Part shown: piece by piece, positions 1 to 8,821 of the stretch
How positions within the stretch are numbered: position 1 is the first letter of the stretch
How the letters are laid out: the number at the start of each line of letters is the position of its first letter
Origin: Pseudorhodobacter antarcticus
GTDB taxonomy: Bacteria > Pseudomonadota > Alphaproteobacteria > Rhodobacterales > Rhodobacteraceae
Length of the DNA: 32,440 nt
Direction of reading: 5' to 3'
Assembly: GCA_945862465.1 (NCBI GenBank)
Contig: CAMAYO010000022.1
Location: 1 to 32,440, forward strand
Made by a program: the position numbers and the translations under genes
Notes under the pieces: generated by a model
What the model saw: only the letters and a program-made list of their open reading frames with translations
What the model was told of the DNA's origin: nothing
Databases searched by the model: none

Positions 1-1261
1 CCTGATGGACATCAACGCCGAACGGTTGGCGGAATCTGAAATCATCGTTGGCAAAATGGCGGCCACTTTGGGCGGCAAGGCCACAGTAAAAACCTACACC
101 AACCAACGCGCCGCCTTGGCGGGGACAGATTTTGTCGTCTGCTGTTTCCAAGTGGGCGGCTATGATCCTTGCACCATCACCGACTTTGAAGTGCCCAAGA
201 AATTCGGCCTGCGCCAAACCATCGCCGACACCTTGGGCATTGGCGGCATCATGCGCGGCATTCGCACTGTGCCTGCGCTGTGGTCGATCTGCGAAGATAT
301 GATGCAGGTCGCCCCCGATGCGATCATGATGCAATATGTGAACCCGATGGCGATCAACACGTGGTCGATTGCCGCGAAATATCCAGCGATCAAACAGGTC
401 GGTCTGTGCCATTCGGTGCAAGGCACGGCATGGGAATTGGCGCGCGATCTGGACATTCCGGTGGAAGACATCCGCTACCGTGCGGGCGGCATCAACCACA
501 TGGCGTTCTACCTTTCCTTTGAACACCGACAGGCCGACGGGTCCTATAAGAACCTGTACCCCGATCTGGTCAAAGGCTACCGCGAAGGGCGCTTTCCCAA
601 GCCCAGCCACTGGAACCCGCGCTGCCCCAACAAGGTGCGCTACGAAATGCTCACCCGCCTTGGCTATTTTGTCACCGAAAGCAGCGAGCATTTTGCCGAA
701 TACACGCCGTGGTTCATCAAGCGCGACAGGCCTGATTTGATCGAGAAGTTTGGCATTCCGCTCGATGAATACCCCAAGCGTTGCATCGAACAAATCGCGC
801 GCTGGAAGAAAGAGGCCACCACCTTGAAAGAGGCCAACACGATCGAGGTCAAGGAAAGCCACGAATACGCCAGCCAGATCGTGAACTCTGTCGTCACGGG
901 CGAGCCTTCGGTGATCTACGGCAACCATGGCAACAAGGGCTACATCCCCCAACTGCCCGATGGCTGCGCGGTTGAGGTGCCAACTTTGGTCGATCACATG
1001 GGCCTGCAACCCACCGTGGTGCGTGATATTCCGCCCCAGTTGATTGCGCTGATGCGCACCAATATCAACGTGCAAGACCTAACGGTTCAGGCCCTGCTGA
1101 CCGAAAACCCCGAGCATATCTACCACGCCGCCATGCTGGATCCCCACACAGGCGCAGAGCTTGATCTGCAACAAATCTGGGATCTGACCCATGATTTGCT
1201 GGTAGCGCATGGCAACTGGCTGCCCGAATGGGCGCGGCCCAAGTCATCTAAGGTCGCCTAA
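1..1261 (+). CDS. GH4 alpha-galactosidase/alpha-glucosidase, MelA-like (5' end cut by window)
   Basis: NAD- and metal-dependent glycoside hydrolase of family GH4, a cytoplasmic enzyme that cleaves alpha-galactosides or related glycosides by an oxidation/elimination mechanism. The reading frame is open to base 1, so the N-terminal NAD-binding loop (GAGS type) lies upstream; the first ATG (base 5) is internal, in the LMDIN segment after the second Rossmann strand. Numbering from that Met, I see the NPM motif (113-115), the GLCHSVQG motif with the expected metal-ligand Cys135, and GGINHMAFYL with the second ligand His165. The CHSVQGTA and INHMAFYL segments resemble E. coli MelA more than the second GH4 enzyme in this window does. 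The next gene starts on the base after the stop, so the two are translationally coupled. Family is certain; the exact substrate is inferred. Confidence 0.93.
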   Translation, partial: LMDINAERLAESEIIVGKMAATLGGKATVKTYTNQRAALAGTDFVVCCFQVGGYDPCTITDFEVPKKFGLRQTIADTLGIGGIMRGIRTVPALWSICEDMMQVAPDAIMMQYVNPMAINTWSIAAKYPAIKQVGLCHSVQGTAWELARDLDIPVEDIRYRAGGINHMAFYLSFEHRQADGSYKNLYPDLVKGYREGRFPKPSHWNPRCPNKVRYEMLTRLGYFVTESSEHFAEYTPWFIKRDRPDLIEKFGIPLDEYPKRCIEQIARWKKEATTLKEANTIEVKESHEYASQIVNSVVTGEPSVIYGNHGNKGYIPQLPDGCAVEVPTLVDHMGLQPTVVRDIPPQLIALMRTNINVQDLTVQALLTENPEHIYHAAMLDPHTGAELDLQQIWDLTHDLLVAHGNWLPEWARPKSSKVA

Positions 1262-2740
1262 ATGGCACCGCGGCATCTGGTTATCGTTGGGGGCGGTACG
1301 GCCGGTTGGCTGGCCGCCCTGATGCTGGCCGATGTCGCCGCACGCAAGCGCTGGGGCACCAAGGTTACGGTGATTGAATCGTCCAAAATAGGCACGATTG
1401 GCGTGGGTGAAGGATCAACAGCGGTGTTTCGCCAAATGCTCAAACACTTCGCCTTGGACGAGGCCGAGTTTCTGCGCGAAACGGGGGCCACGATCAAATA
1501 CGCCATCCGCCACCGCGATTGGCGGCGTGTAGGGCACAGCTATGACGGGCCGATTGATGACCCGTCTTTGCTGACCCCTGGTGTGCCGTTAGACACCTAC
1601 GCCGTTGCCGCAGGTCGCCCCGTGGCTGAGGCGCATTTGTTTCAGCACCTGCTAAAGGCCAACCGCGCCCCCGTGGCGCTGAAAGACGGCCGCTCCATTC
1701 CCGCTGGCCCCTTTCACCACGCCTTCCACTTCGATCAGGCCCGCGCTGGCGCTTGGCTGCGCAAAAAGGCCAAGGGCATTGCGGTGATCGACGATCAGGT
1801 GAAGGGGGTTGAGAAGGGGGAAGGCGGCATCACGGCGCTGACCCTTGAAAGTGGGGCGCGGGTCGAAGGGGATTTCTTCCTTGACTGCACAGGCTTTCGC
1901 CGCGCTTTGATCAGCGACTTGGGGGCTGACTGGATCAGCTATGCCCAAATGTTGCCCGTCAACCGTGCGATGCCATTTTGGGTTGATCTGAAAGACGGTG
2001 CCGAAATTAGCCCCTGCACCACCGCGTGGGCGCAAAAGAACGGCTGGATCTGGCAAATTCCCACCCAAGACCGCTACGGGATGGGCTATGTCTATTCCGA
2101 CGCCCACACCACCCCCGACCAAGCCAAGGCCGAGGTGGAAGCCGCCTTGGGCCACGAAATCCATCCGCGCAACGATATTGCCATCAACGCAGGCCGCCTA
2201 AAGTCGGCGTGGGTTGGCAATTGCGTGGCTTTGGGCCTGTCGTCGAGTTTTCTGGAACCGCTGGAAGCAACATCAATCCACGGTACGATCGTGCAGCTGA
2301 TGTTGCTGGCCGAATGGCTGGAGGCCCCGCAGGGCCAAGCGCTTTATAACACGGCAGTCGCCCGTCAGGTCGATGACTTTCGCGATTTCATCCGGTTTCA
2401 CTATGTCAGCGAACGGCGCGATTCCGATTTCTGGCGCGATGTTGCGGCCACCCATCCTGACTTTGTGCGCGACAGATTGGCCCTATGGCAAACCGGCCTG
2501 CCACAGGGGTCAGACTTTGATCCCTTCCCCTTGGGCCTGCCACATTTGCAAGGCCAGCTTTACACGCCCGTCTTGGATGGATTGGGGTTGCTCAACCGCA
2601 CCGCAGCCCAAGCCGCGATGCAATCGACCCCCGTGCTGCGCGATAAAGCCCGCGCTGCCCATGCCAGCCTTATGCGCGATTACACCCGCGCCGCCCACCA
2701 CTGCGCCCCGCACCGCGCTTGGCTATCGGGGTTAAAGTGA
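1262..2740 (+). CDS. flavin-dependent tryptophan-halogenase family protein
   Basis: FADH2-dependent halogenase family (PrnA/RebH type), 492 residues. The FAD-binding GGGTAGW motif is at residues 10-16, GVGEGST is at 48-53, and the family signature WxWxIP is present as GWIWQIP (261-267). The Lys that holds the hypohalous acid or chloramine intermediate (Lys79 in PrnA) is present at residue 79 in GATIKYAIRHRDW, and the neighbouring catalytic Glu is present in FLEPLEATS (E335). It therefore looks catalytically competent, not a decayed monooxygenase. The ATG directly follows the upstream GH4 stop with no spacer and no clear own Shine-Dalgarno site, so its expression depends on the glycosidase gene. 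Substrate unknown: no tryptophan or natural-product genes are nearby and both neighbours are GH4 enzymes. Family members are common in carbohydrate-uptake loci of Gram-negatives, where their role is unresolved. Confidence 0.9.
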   Translation: MAPRHLVIVGGGTAGWLAALMLADVAARKRWGTKVTVIESSKIGTIGVGEGSTAVFRQMLKHFALDEAEFLRETGATIKYAIRHRDWRRVGHSYDGPIDDPSLLTPGVPLDTYAVAAGRPVAEAHLFQHLLKANRAPVALKDGRSIPAGPFHHAFHFDQARAGAWLRKKAKGIAVIDDQVKGVEKGEGGITALTLESGARVEGDFFLDCTGFRRALISDLGADWISYAQMLPVNRAMPFWVDLKDGAEISPCTTAWAQKNGWIWQIPTQDRYGMGYVYSDAHTTPDQAKAEVEAALGHEIHPRNDIAINAGRLKSAWVGNCVALGLSSSFLEPLEATSIHGTIVQLMLLAEWLEAPQGQALYNTAVARQVDDFRDFIRFHYVSERRDSDFWRDVAATHPDFVRDRLALWQTGLPQGSDFDPFPLGLPHLQGQLYTPVLDGLGLLNRTAAQAAMQSTPVLRDKARAAHASLMRDYTRAAHHCAPHRAWLSGLK

Positions 2741-2839
2741 TGCGTGGCGGCTTAAGGATTCCACGTCTCGGTCAAGGCCCAATACCTAGACTTTCCCAAA
2801 CATCTAGCGGTCGGCCCGCAGGCGGCCAAGGAGGATCAC

Positions 2840-4333
2840 ATGGCGTTTAAGATCACAATCATCGGCGCAGGCTCTGTCGGGTTCACAAAAAAGCTGTGCC
2901 AAGACATTTTGAAAGTGCCCGAGTTTGAAGATGTTGAAATCGCCCTGACCGATATCAACGCCCATAATCTGGATATGATTGCCCAGATCATCCGGCGGAT
3001 TGTTTCCGTCAACGGGCTAAAAACCCGTGTCACCGCCACCACCGACCGCCGCCGCGCGCTGGAAGGCGCACGCTACGTGATGAACGTGGTGCGCATCGGC
3101 GGGCTAGAGGCGTTTGCCACCGACATCGCCATTCCGCTGAAGTACGGCGTGGATCAATGCGTGGGCGATACGATTTGCGCAGGTGGCATCCTTTACGCGC
3201 AACGCGGGATCAACGCGATGCTAGAATTCTGCCAAGACATCCGCGAGGTCTGCGAACCCGGCGCCTTGCTGCTAAACTATGCCAACCCTATGGCGATGAT
3301 GACTTGGGCGGCCATCGATCATGGCAAGGTCAACACAGTGGGTCTATGCCACGGGGTGCAAAACGGCCACCGCCAGATCAGCCGCGCCTTGGGCGTGCCG
3401 ATGGAAGAAACCGACATCGTGTGTTCAGGGATCAACCACCAAACGTGGTACCTTGATATCCGCCACAACGGCCGCAAGGTAACGCGCCAAGAGCTGACCG
3501 ATGCTTTCGAAGCGCATCCTGTCTTTTCCAAGCAGGAAAAAGTGCGCATCGATGTGCTCAAACGCTTTGGCTATTATTCAACCGAAAGCAACGGGCACCT
3601 GTCGGAATATCTGCCGTGGTATAGAAAGCGGCCTGATCAGATCATGGACTGGATCAGCATGGATGAATGGATCCACGGCGAAACCGGCGGCTACCTGCGC
3701 TATTCAACCGAGAACCGCAATTGGTTCGAAGAAGACTTCCCTAAGTTTCTGGATGAGGCTGGTGGGCAACTTTCGGACTACGTTCGCACCGATGAACACG
3801 CCAGCCACATTCTGGAAGGCTTGGAAACGGGGCGCACCTATCGGGGGCACTTCAACGTCAAGAACGGCGGCATCATCCGCAACTTGCCGGAGGATTGCAT
3901 TATCGAAAGTCCGGGCTTTGTTGACCGGTTCGGGATTAACATGGTCGAAGGTATCACCCTACCCGACGCCTGTGCTGCGACCTGCATCGCCAGCGTGAAC
4001 GTGCAGCGCATGGGCATGAAGGCGGCGATCACTGGGGATGTTGAATTGCTAAAGCAATCGGTTCTGCATGACCCCTTGGTCGGTGCAATCTGCACGCCCG
4101 AAGAGGTTTGGCAGATGGTTGATGAAATGCTGGTGGCCCAAGCCGCATGGCTGCCGCAATATGCCCATGCGATCCCCGAGGCCCAAAAGCGACTGCAAAA
4201 CCCCAAGGTGAAAACCCGCAACTGGGACGGAGCCGCACGACTAGATGTGCGATCGGTTGAGGTTTTGCGCGAGGTGCAGGCCAAAAAGAAAGCGGCAGAG
4301 GGGCACGGATTGGGCACCAAGGTGATGGGGTAA
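2840..4333 (+). CDS. GH4 family glycosidase (alpha-galactosidase/alpha-glucosidase-like), second copy
   Basis: Complete GH4 enzyme of 497 residues, cytoplasmic and NAD+/Mn-dependent by family. The N-terminal Rossmann loop GAGSVGF (9-15), NPM (149-151), GLCHGVQNG with metal-ligand Cys170, and SGINHQTWYL with His200 are all visible. It is clearly diverged from the MelA-like copy upstream (GLCHGVQNG against GLCHSVQG), so the two probably act on different linkages or sugars and are not a recent duplication. The start is fixed by a strong AAGGAGG site ending seven bases before the ATG. It lies 99 bases after the halogenase gene with no obvious terminator between, so the three genes probably form one sugar-utilisation operon. 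The C-terminus has a charged Lys-rich tail. A GC-rich hairpin repeat follows the stop codon. Confidence 0.93.
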   Translation: MAFKITIIGAGSVGFTKKLCQDILKVPEFEDVEIALTDINAHNLDMIAQIIRRIVSVNGLKTRVTATTDRRRALEGARYVMNVVRIGGLEAFATDIAIPLKYGVDQCVGDTICAGGILYAQRGINAMLEFCQDIREVCEPGALLLNYANPMAMMTWAAIDHGKVNTVGLCHGVQNGHRQISRALGVPMEETDIVCSGINHQTWYLDIRHNGRKVTRQELTDAFEAHPVFSKQEKVRIDVLKRFGYYSTESNGHLSEYLPWYRKRPDQIMDWISMDEWIHGETGGYLRYSTENRNWFEEDFPKFLDEAGGQLSDYVRTDEHASHILEGLETGRTYRGHFNVKNGGIIRNLPEDCIIESPGFVDRFGINMVEGITLPDACAATCIASVNVQRMGMKAAITGDVELLKQSVLHDPLVGAICTPEEVWQMVDEMLVAQAAWLPQYAHAIPEAQKRLQNPKVKTRNWDGAARLDVRSVEVLREVQAKKKAAEGHGLGTKVMG

Positions 4334-4338
4334 CGCCG

Positions 4339-4400
4339 CAGCCCCCAAGGCGGGGGGCAGCCTCCCGCACCCCCCGGAGTATTTGCGCCAAGGTGAACTT
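4339..4400 (+). repeat. GC-rich post-gene repeat with hairpin (copy 1)
   Basis: Begins six bases after the GH4 stop. It holds a perfect stem GCCCCC (4341-4346) / GGGGGC (4353-4358), then a CCCGCACCCCC run and a GGAGTATTT...GGTGAA tail. A second copy with the same layout lies at 28913-28970, also just after a plus-strand stop codon. Elements of this kind are, from memory, abundant after genes in Rhodobacteraceae genomes. A role in transcription termination or 3'-end formation is inferred. Confidence 0.6.
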
Positions 4401-4575
4401 GGGTGGGAGGTGGCTTTGGGCGAAGGGGCTAAGCGGTTGGCTTATGTCATCGCGGCCAATCTGGATGGCGACATCGACACGGTGGGTTAGGCCGTTGCAC
4501 ACCCTTTTGCAGCGGTGGCCCACCTTCGACGCGCCCCTAGCGGGGAAATTTGCGCAAGTATGAAAGGGCGCGGGG
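4401..4575. other. intergenic stretch between GH4 operon and aspS
   Basis: No convincing gene. With the repeat before it and the aspS leader after it, the gene-free gap totals 308 bases. One short plus-strand frame (GTG 4410 to TAG 4490, 26 codons) reads like plausible protein but has no good ribosome-binding site, and no family is recognised. It may be a remnant. Confidence 0.5.
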
Positions 4576-4604
4576 TTGACTTCGCGGGTCTGCGGCGTTC
4601 TATC
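4576..4604 (+). promoter_or_regulatory. candidate sigma-70 promoter of aspS
   Basis: A TTGACT -35 hexamer at 4576-4581 is followed after 16-17 bases by a weak -10 (TTCTAT, 4598-4603, or TCTATC, 4599-4604). Transcription would begin near 4611, leaving a leader of about 30 bases. The same TTGACT hexamer is used in front of rpsD. This also argues against extending the aspS reading frame to the TTG at 4576, which is the -35 element itself. Confidence 0.5.
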
Positions 4605-4641
4605 GCGGTCAGTTCAATTCAGCCTCGCAAAGGGGACGCAG

Positions 4642-6420
4642 ATGCACGCTTACCGCAGCCACACTTGTGCCGCACTTAACACGTCCAACGTCGGAGAGAC
4701 GGTCCGCCTGTCGGGCTGGGTGCACCGGGTGCGCGATCATGGCGGGGTGCTGTTTATCGACCTGCGCGATCATTACGGCATCACCCAAGTGCTGGCAGAC
4801 AGCGATTCTGCGGCTTTTGCCGAGATCGAAAAGGTGCGCTCGGAATGGGTGGTGCAGATTGACGGGCGGGTGAAGCAACGGGATGCGTCGCTGGTCAACC
4901 CCAAGCTGCCCACTGGCGAGATCGAGGTTTATGCCACAGGCCTGACCGTTCTGGGCGAGGCCGCCGAACTGCCCATGCCCGTCTTTGGCGAAGTGGATTA
5001 TCCTGAAGAAACCCGTCTGACCTACCGCTTCTTGGACCTGCGCCGCGAAAAGCTGCATAAGAATATGATGCTGCGCTCTAACGTGGTGCGGCATTTGCGC
5101 AATGCCATGTGGGATCAGGGCTTTAACGAATTCCAAACGCCGATCATCACCGCCTCGTCGCCCGAAGGCGCGCGCGACTTTTTGGTGCCATCGCGCCTGC
5201 ATCCGGGCAAGTTTTACGCCCTTCCCCAAGCGCCGCAGCAGTTCAAGCAGTTGATCATGGTGGCGGGGTTTGACCGCTATTTCCAGATCGCGCCGTGCTT
5301 TCGCGATGAAGACCCGCGCGCCGACCGCTCGCCCACCGACTTTTACCAGTTGGATGTCGAGATGTCTTTTGTCGAACAAGCCGATGTCTTCGCCGCCGTG
5401 CAGCCCGTGATCCAAGGCCTGTTCCAGCACTTCCGCCCCGAGATGAAAGTGCCCACCGACTGGCCGCTGATCGCCTACCGCGACAGTTTGCTGTGGTACG
5501 GGTCCGACAAGCCCGATCTGCGCAACCCGATCAAGATGCAGATCGTAACCGAGCATTTCGCGGGTTCGGGCTTTGCCGTCTTCGCCAAACTGCTGGAACA
5601 AGAAGGCACCGAAGTGCGCGCCATTCCTGCGCCCAAGGGCGGCAGCCGCAAGTTCTGTGACCGGATGAACGCCTTTGCCCAGAAAGAGGGTCTGCCCGGC
5701 ATGGGCTATATCTTCTGGCGCGAGGCAGAAGACGGGTCGGGCATGGAAGCCGCAGGCCCCTTGGCCAAGAACATCGGGCCGGAACGGACCGAAGCGATCC
5801 GCCTGCAACTGGGGCTTGGCCTTGGCGATGCGGCCTTCTTTTTGGGTGGCAAGCCCGATGCCTTCCAATCTTTCGCAGGCAAGGCCCGCAATGAGATTGG
5901 CCGCGAATTGGGCCTATCGGAAACCGACAGCTTCCGCTTTGCATGGATCGTCGACTTTCCGATGTATGAGAAGACCGAAGAGGGCAAGATCGACTTTTCT
6001 CACAACCCCTTCTCGATGCCGCAGGGCGGGTTAGAGGCGTTGCAGGGCGACCCGTTGAGCGTTTACGCCTATCAATATGACCTTGCCTGCAACGGGTATG
6101 AGCTGATTTCCGGCGGTATTCGCAACCACAAGCCAGAGATCATGTATAAGGCTTTCGAACTTGCCGGCTACCCCAACAGCGAAGTCGACAAGCGCTTTGG
6201 TGGCATGGTCAAAGCGTTCAAATACGGCGCACCGCCGCATGGTGGCTGTGCCATGGGGATCGACCGCGCTGTGATGCTTTTGGCAGATGAAGCGAATATT
6301 CGCGAAGTCATCATGTTCCCGATGAACCAGCGCGCCGAAGATTTGCTGATGGGCGCTCCGTCAGAGCCGATGAATGAACAGCTGCGCGAGTTGCGCTTGC
6401 GCGTTGTGCCGAAAGACTGA
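4642..6420 (+). CDS. aspS: aspartyl-tRNA synthetase
   Basis: Class II aminoacyl-tRNA synthetase that charges tRNA(Asp) in the cytoplasm; 592 residues, normal for the bacterial type. An N-terminal OB-fold anticodon-binding domain (about 1-110, with [20 protein letters not shown]) is followed by the catalytic core with motif 2 ([19 protein letters not shown]), the bacterial insertion (GAD) domain in the middle, and motif 3 ([14 protein letters not shown]) near the C-terminus. The ATG at 4642 gives the canonical MHAYRSHTC start and has an AAAGGGGA site just upstream. Alphaproteobacterial AspRS enzymes of this kind are often non-discriminating and charge tRNA(Asn) too, followed by GatCAB amidation; the sequence alone does not decide this. 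A GNAT gene follows after 18 bases. Confidence 0.97.
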   Translation: MHAYRSHTCAALNTSNVGETVRLSGWVHRVRDHGGVLFIDLRDHYGITQVLADSDSAAFAEIEKVRSEWVVQIDGRVKQRDASLVNPKLPTGEIEVYATGLTVLGEAAELPMPVFGEVDYPEETRLTYRFLDLRREKLHKNMMLRSNVVRHLRNAMWDQGFNEFQTPIITASSPEGARDFLVPSRLHPGKFYALPQAPQQFKQLIMVAGFDRYFQIAPCFRDEDPRADRSPTDFYQLDVEMSFVEQADVFAAVQPVIQGLFQHFRPEMKVPTDWPLIAYRDSLLWYGSDKPDLRNPIKMQIVTEHFAGSGFAVFAKLLEQEGTEVRAIPAPKGGSRKFCDRMNAFAQKEGLPGMGYIFWREAEDGSGMEAAGPLAKNIGPERTEAIRLQLGLGLGDAAFFLGGKPDAFQSFAGKARNEIGRELGLSETDSFRFAWIVDFPMYEKTEEGKIDFSHNPFSMPQGGLEALQGDPLSVYAYQYDLACNGYELISGGIRNHKPEIMYKAFELAGYPNSEVDKRFGGMVKAFKYGAPPHGGCAMGIDRAVMLLADEANIREVIMFPMNQRAEDLLMGAPSEPMNEQLRELRLRVVPKD

Positions 6421-6438
6421 TCGGGCCAAGGGGGGAAG

Positions 6439-7146
6439 ATGGACAAGCTGTTTGGAACCCCTTTGCCCAATTGGACCCCGCCGCCGCGCCCTGTGGGCAA
6501 GGTTCTGACGGGGGCCTATGTGCAGCTAGAGCGGATGGATCCGTCCCTGCATGGGGCCGATCTGCACCGCGCCTATCAGGGGCACGACGGGCTGTTTGAT
6601 TACTTGCCGTATGGGCCGTTTGCTTTGCCCGCAGATTATATGCGCTGGGCGACAGCCACGGCTTGCGGGGACGATCCCCTGTTCTATGTCCTGCGCAACC
6701 GCGCCACGGGGCTTTGTGGCGGCGTTGCATCCTACCTGCGTATCACGCCGGAATCTGGGTCGATCGAGGTGGGGCATATCAACCTATCCCCAGAAATCGC
6801 AGGATCGCGCATGGCGACCGAGGCGATGTTCTTGATGATGGACTGGGCCTTTGCTGCGGGCTATCGGCGCTATGAATGGAAATGTGACGCGCTGAATATG
6901 CCAAGCAGGCGGGCAGCGCAGCGCTTGGGCTTTTCTTACGAAGGCATCTTTCGCCAAGCCACTGTCTATCGCCAACGCAACCGCGACACGGCGTGGTTTT
7001 CGATCATTGACGCAGAATGGCCCAAGCTGCGGGCAGCCTATCAGGCATGGCTGGCCCCTGCCAATTTTGATGCGGCGGGGCTCCAAAAGGTGACCTTGGC
7101 GGCTTTAACTGGCCCTGTGCGCGGCGGCTTTGATCCAGCCCTTTGA
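6439..7146 (+). CDS. GNAT family N-acetyltransferase (RimJ/RimL-like)
   Basis: A 235-residue acetyltransferase of the RimJ/RimL type, which transfers acetyl from acetyl-CoA to an amine. The fold is recognisable from the long N-terminal strand LTGAYVQLERMD, the central strand ending SIEVGHINLSPEIAGSRMATEA (the acetyl-CoA pyrophosphate loop region), and the classical ALNMPSRRAAQRLGFSYEGIF segment, where Asn and Arg of N-x-x-S-xx-AA-x-RLGF are typical. The start is set by AAGGGGGGAAG directly before the ATG. It sits 18 bases after aspS and is probably cotranscribed; a link to translation or aminoacyl chemistry is possible but not shown. The substrate cannot be told from sequence; related proteins act on ribosomal protein N-termini or small molecules. 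Confidence 0.88.
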   Translation: MDKLFGTPLPNWTPPPRPVGKVLTGAYVQLERMDPSLHGADLHRAYQGHDGLFDYLPYGPFALPADYMRWATATACGDDPLFYVLRNRATGLCGGVASYLRITPESGSIEVGHINLSPEIAGSRMATEAMFLMMDWAFAAGYRRYEWKCDALNMPSRRAAQRLGFSYEGIFRQATVYRQRNRDTAWFSIIDAEWPKLRAAYQAWLAPANFDAAGLQKVTLAALTGPVRGGFDPAL

Positions 7147-7207
7147 CGGCTCGCATCGCCCTGCTTTGTCCTTGTAGAATGCGGAGTTGGGCCAAGTTGA
7201 CGGGGGG

Positions 7208-7477
7208 CTATTCGTCGAGCCGAAAAAGCTTGTGGCGCGAGGTGGCCCCTTGCAGCAGTGTCAGGCGGGTTTTGGCAACGCCAAGCGCATGGGCCAAAAG
7301 TTCGGCCACGGCGGCGGTGGCGCGGCCGTCTTCGGGGGCTGTGGTGACGGATGCTTTGAACGTGCCTTCGGGCGTTTCAACCAGGCTGATGTGCCGCGCG
7401 CGGGGGGTGACGTGCAAGGCAAAGGTCGCGCCGGGAAGGGCGCGGGCGGACCATTGGCCTTTGGTGGGGGTGGACAT
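7208..7477 (-). CDS. DUF167 (YggU-like) family protein
   Basis: Small cytoplasmic protein of 89 residues belonging to the DUF167/YggU family, function unknown. Typical features are the VTPRAR strand near residue 24, the TTAPEDGRATAAVAELLAHALGV helix segment and a C-terminal LLQGATSRHKLFRL strand in which the G-x-xSRxK pattern is the family hallmark. I chose the ATG at 7477 (MSTPTKG) over one nine codons upstream because AAAGGG lies eight to nine bases before it. It converges with the GNAT gene and is divergent from the nitroreductase. Confidence 0.85.
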   Translation of the reverse strand: MSTPTKGQWSARALPGATFALHVTPRARHISLVETPEGTFKASVTTAPEDGRATAAVAELLAHALGVAKTRLTLLQGATSRHKLFRLDE

Positions 7478-7573
7478 GGGATAGCCCTTTTGCGCGGATG
7501 GCATGGTATAGGCGTTTGTCAGCGTTTAGACTAGCGCTGCGCTGGGCGCGCCTGAGCCCAAAGGGAGAGTTCT

Positions 7574-8146
7574 ATGCCAGTTGCCAATCCTGAAGCCTTT
7601 GCCTTTTTGGCGGCCCGCCGCTCGCATCCGGCCAAAGCCTTTGTTGTGGGCGCGGCCACGCCCGACCGTGCGGCGTTAGAGCCGATCTTGGCTGCTGCTT
7701 TGCGCGTGCCCGATCATGGCAAGCTGGAGCCGTGGCGACTGATCGTGCTGCGCGGGGCGTCTTTGCGGCGTTTGGGGGAACTGGCTGCGGCCTTGGGCGC
7801 GGATGCTGAGATGGCCGCCAAGGGGCGGGCGATTTATGACACGTCGGGCTTGGCGGTGGCGGTGATCTCGTCGCCCAAAGAACAGCCCAAGGTGCCTGAG
7901 GTAGAGCAGCGCGCTTCGGCCCATGCGCTTTGCTTGAACTTGGTCAATGCAGCGGAAGCCATGGGCTGGGGGGCGTGTTGGCTGACGGGGTGGCCGGCGC
8001 ATGATGCGCGCTGGGCGCAACAGGCATTTGGCTGCACAGAGACAGAGCGGGTGGCGGGCATTGTGCATATCGGCACGGTGGGGGCCGAAGCCCCCGATCG
8101 CCCACGCCCCGACCTTATTCGCGTGGTCGAATGGCGCGACGTTTAA
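7574..8146 (+). CDS. nitroreductase family protein (YdjA-like, FMN-dependent)
   Basis: FMN-dependent NAD(P)H oxidoreductase of the nitroreductase superfamily, 190 residues, close in size to E. coli YdjA (small single-domain type). RRSHPAKAF at 15-23 matches the N-terminal FMN-contacting RRS motif; PDHGKLEPWRLIVLRG is the conserved PxHxxxxPWRF-like second motif; AAEAMGWGACWLTGWPAHD is the conserved dimer/FMN loop with G-WGA-W-TG; and a terminal R-P-x-L segment follows. AAAGGGAGAG precedes the ATG. The physiological substrate is not known for this subgroup. It stands alone: DUF1467 lies on the opposite strand only seven bases downstream. Confidence 0.9.
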   Translation: MPVANPEAFAFLAARRSHPAKAFVVGAATPDRAALEPILAAALRVPDHGKLEPWRLIVLRGASLRRLGELAAALGADAEMAAKGRAIYDTSGLAVAVISSPKEQPKVPEVEQRASAHALCLNLVNAAEAMGWGACWLTGWPAHDARWAQQAFGCTETERVAGIVHIGTVGAEAPDRPRPDLIRVVEWRDV

Positions 8147-8153
8147 GCGCGCC

Positions 8154-8426
8154 TTAGACCCGCTTGATCAATTGGAACACATCCGTGTCGCGGATGCTGA
8201 TCCAACCTGACAGGATCACGCCGCACATCATCAGCCACAAAACCACCGTGATCCCCGTGGTGATCCACGCCTTGCGGCCAATTTGGGGGTCAACCGGCGC
8301 GGACGAGGCGCTTCCCGGCACGATCTGGCCTGCCGCCACTTGCGAAACTTGGCGCATCGGCAGGATGCACAAAAACACCACAAACCATGTGACCGAAAAT
8401 AGAATCAGGGCGCCGGTGATGGTCAT
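8154..8426 (-). CDS. DUF1467 family small membrane protein
   Basis: A 90-residue inner-membrane protein with two predicted transmembrane helices (about 4-24 and 54-75) joined by a hydrophilic loop; the PMRQVS segment after helix 1 is typical of alphaproteobacterial DUF1467. Function unknown. Its ATG overlaps the stop of the upstream mce gene in an ATGA arrangement (8423-8426), so both are translated from one message. The mce-DUF1467 pairing is, from memory, widely kept in Alphaproteobacteria. Confidence 0.85.
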   Translation of the reverse strand: MTITGALILFSVTWFVVFLCILPMRQVSQVAAGQIVPGSASSAPVDPQIGRKAWITTGITVVLWLMMCGVILSGWISIRDTDVFQLIKRV

Positions 8427-8821
8427 GCTTGCTCCAATTCAATCAGGGTGCCGGTGAAGTCTTTGGGGTGCAAAAACAGCACAGGCTTGCCATGCGCGCC
8501 GATCTTGGGTTCGCCCAAAACCCGTGCGCCTTGGGCTTTCAGATGATCGCGGGCGACGATGATATCATCCACCTCGTAGCAGATGTGATGAATGCCGCCT
8601 GAGGGGTTCTTTTCCAAGAAGCCTGCGATGGGCGAGGCTTCTCCCAAAGGGGTCAGCAATTCAATCTTGGTATTGGGCAGGGTGATGAACACCACTGTGA
8701 CGCCATGCGCGGGTTCGTCTTGCGGCGCGCCCACAACAGCCCCCAGCGTGCCCCGATAAAGCTGAGCCGCAGCGGCAAGGTCGGGAACGGCGATGGCGAC
8801 ATGGTTCAGGCGACCGATCAT
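8423..8821 (-). CDS. mce: methylmalonyl-CoA epimerase
   Basis: Interconverts (2R)- and (2S)-methylmalonyl-CoA in the propionyl-CoA/ethylmalonyl-CoA route to succinyl-CoA. It is a 132-residue VOC-fold metalloenzyme: LNHVAIAVPDL at the N-terminus carries the first metal-binding His (His7), the central GGIHHICYEVDD carries the second, and the C-terminal GTLIELEQ carries the Glu ligand. The FLEKNPSGGIHHICYEV stretch is diagnostic for the epimerase within the VOC superfamily. The ATG at 8821 has GGAG six bases upstream; the ATG four codons earlier has no such site. It overlaps DUF1467 by four bases and is divergent from the response regulator. Confidence 0.93.
   Translation of the reverse strand: MIGRLNHVAIAVPDLAAAAQLYRGTLGAVVGAPQDEPAHGVTVVFITLPNTKIELLTPLGEASPIAGFLEKNPSGGIHHICYEVDDIIVARDHLKAQGARVLGEPKIGAHGKPVLFLHPKDFTGTLIELEQA

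Noticed and set aside
4410-4490. 26-codon frame after the second GH4 gene
   Set aside because: Reads protein-like, but lacks a credible ribosome-binding site, is very short and matches no family; at most a remnant.
4609-5868. 419-codon open frame antisense to aspS
   Set aside because: It mirrors a strongly conserved synthetase gene; long antisense frames are expected in GC-rich DNA and the translation has no known motif.
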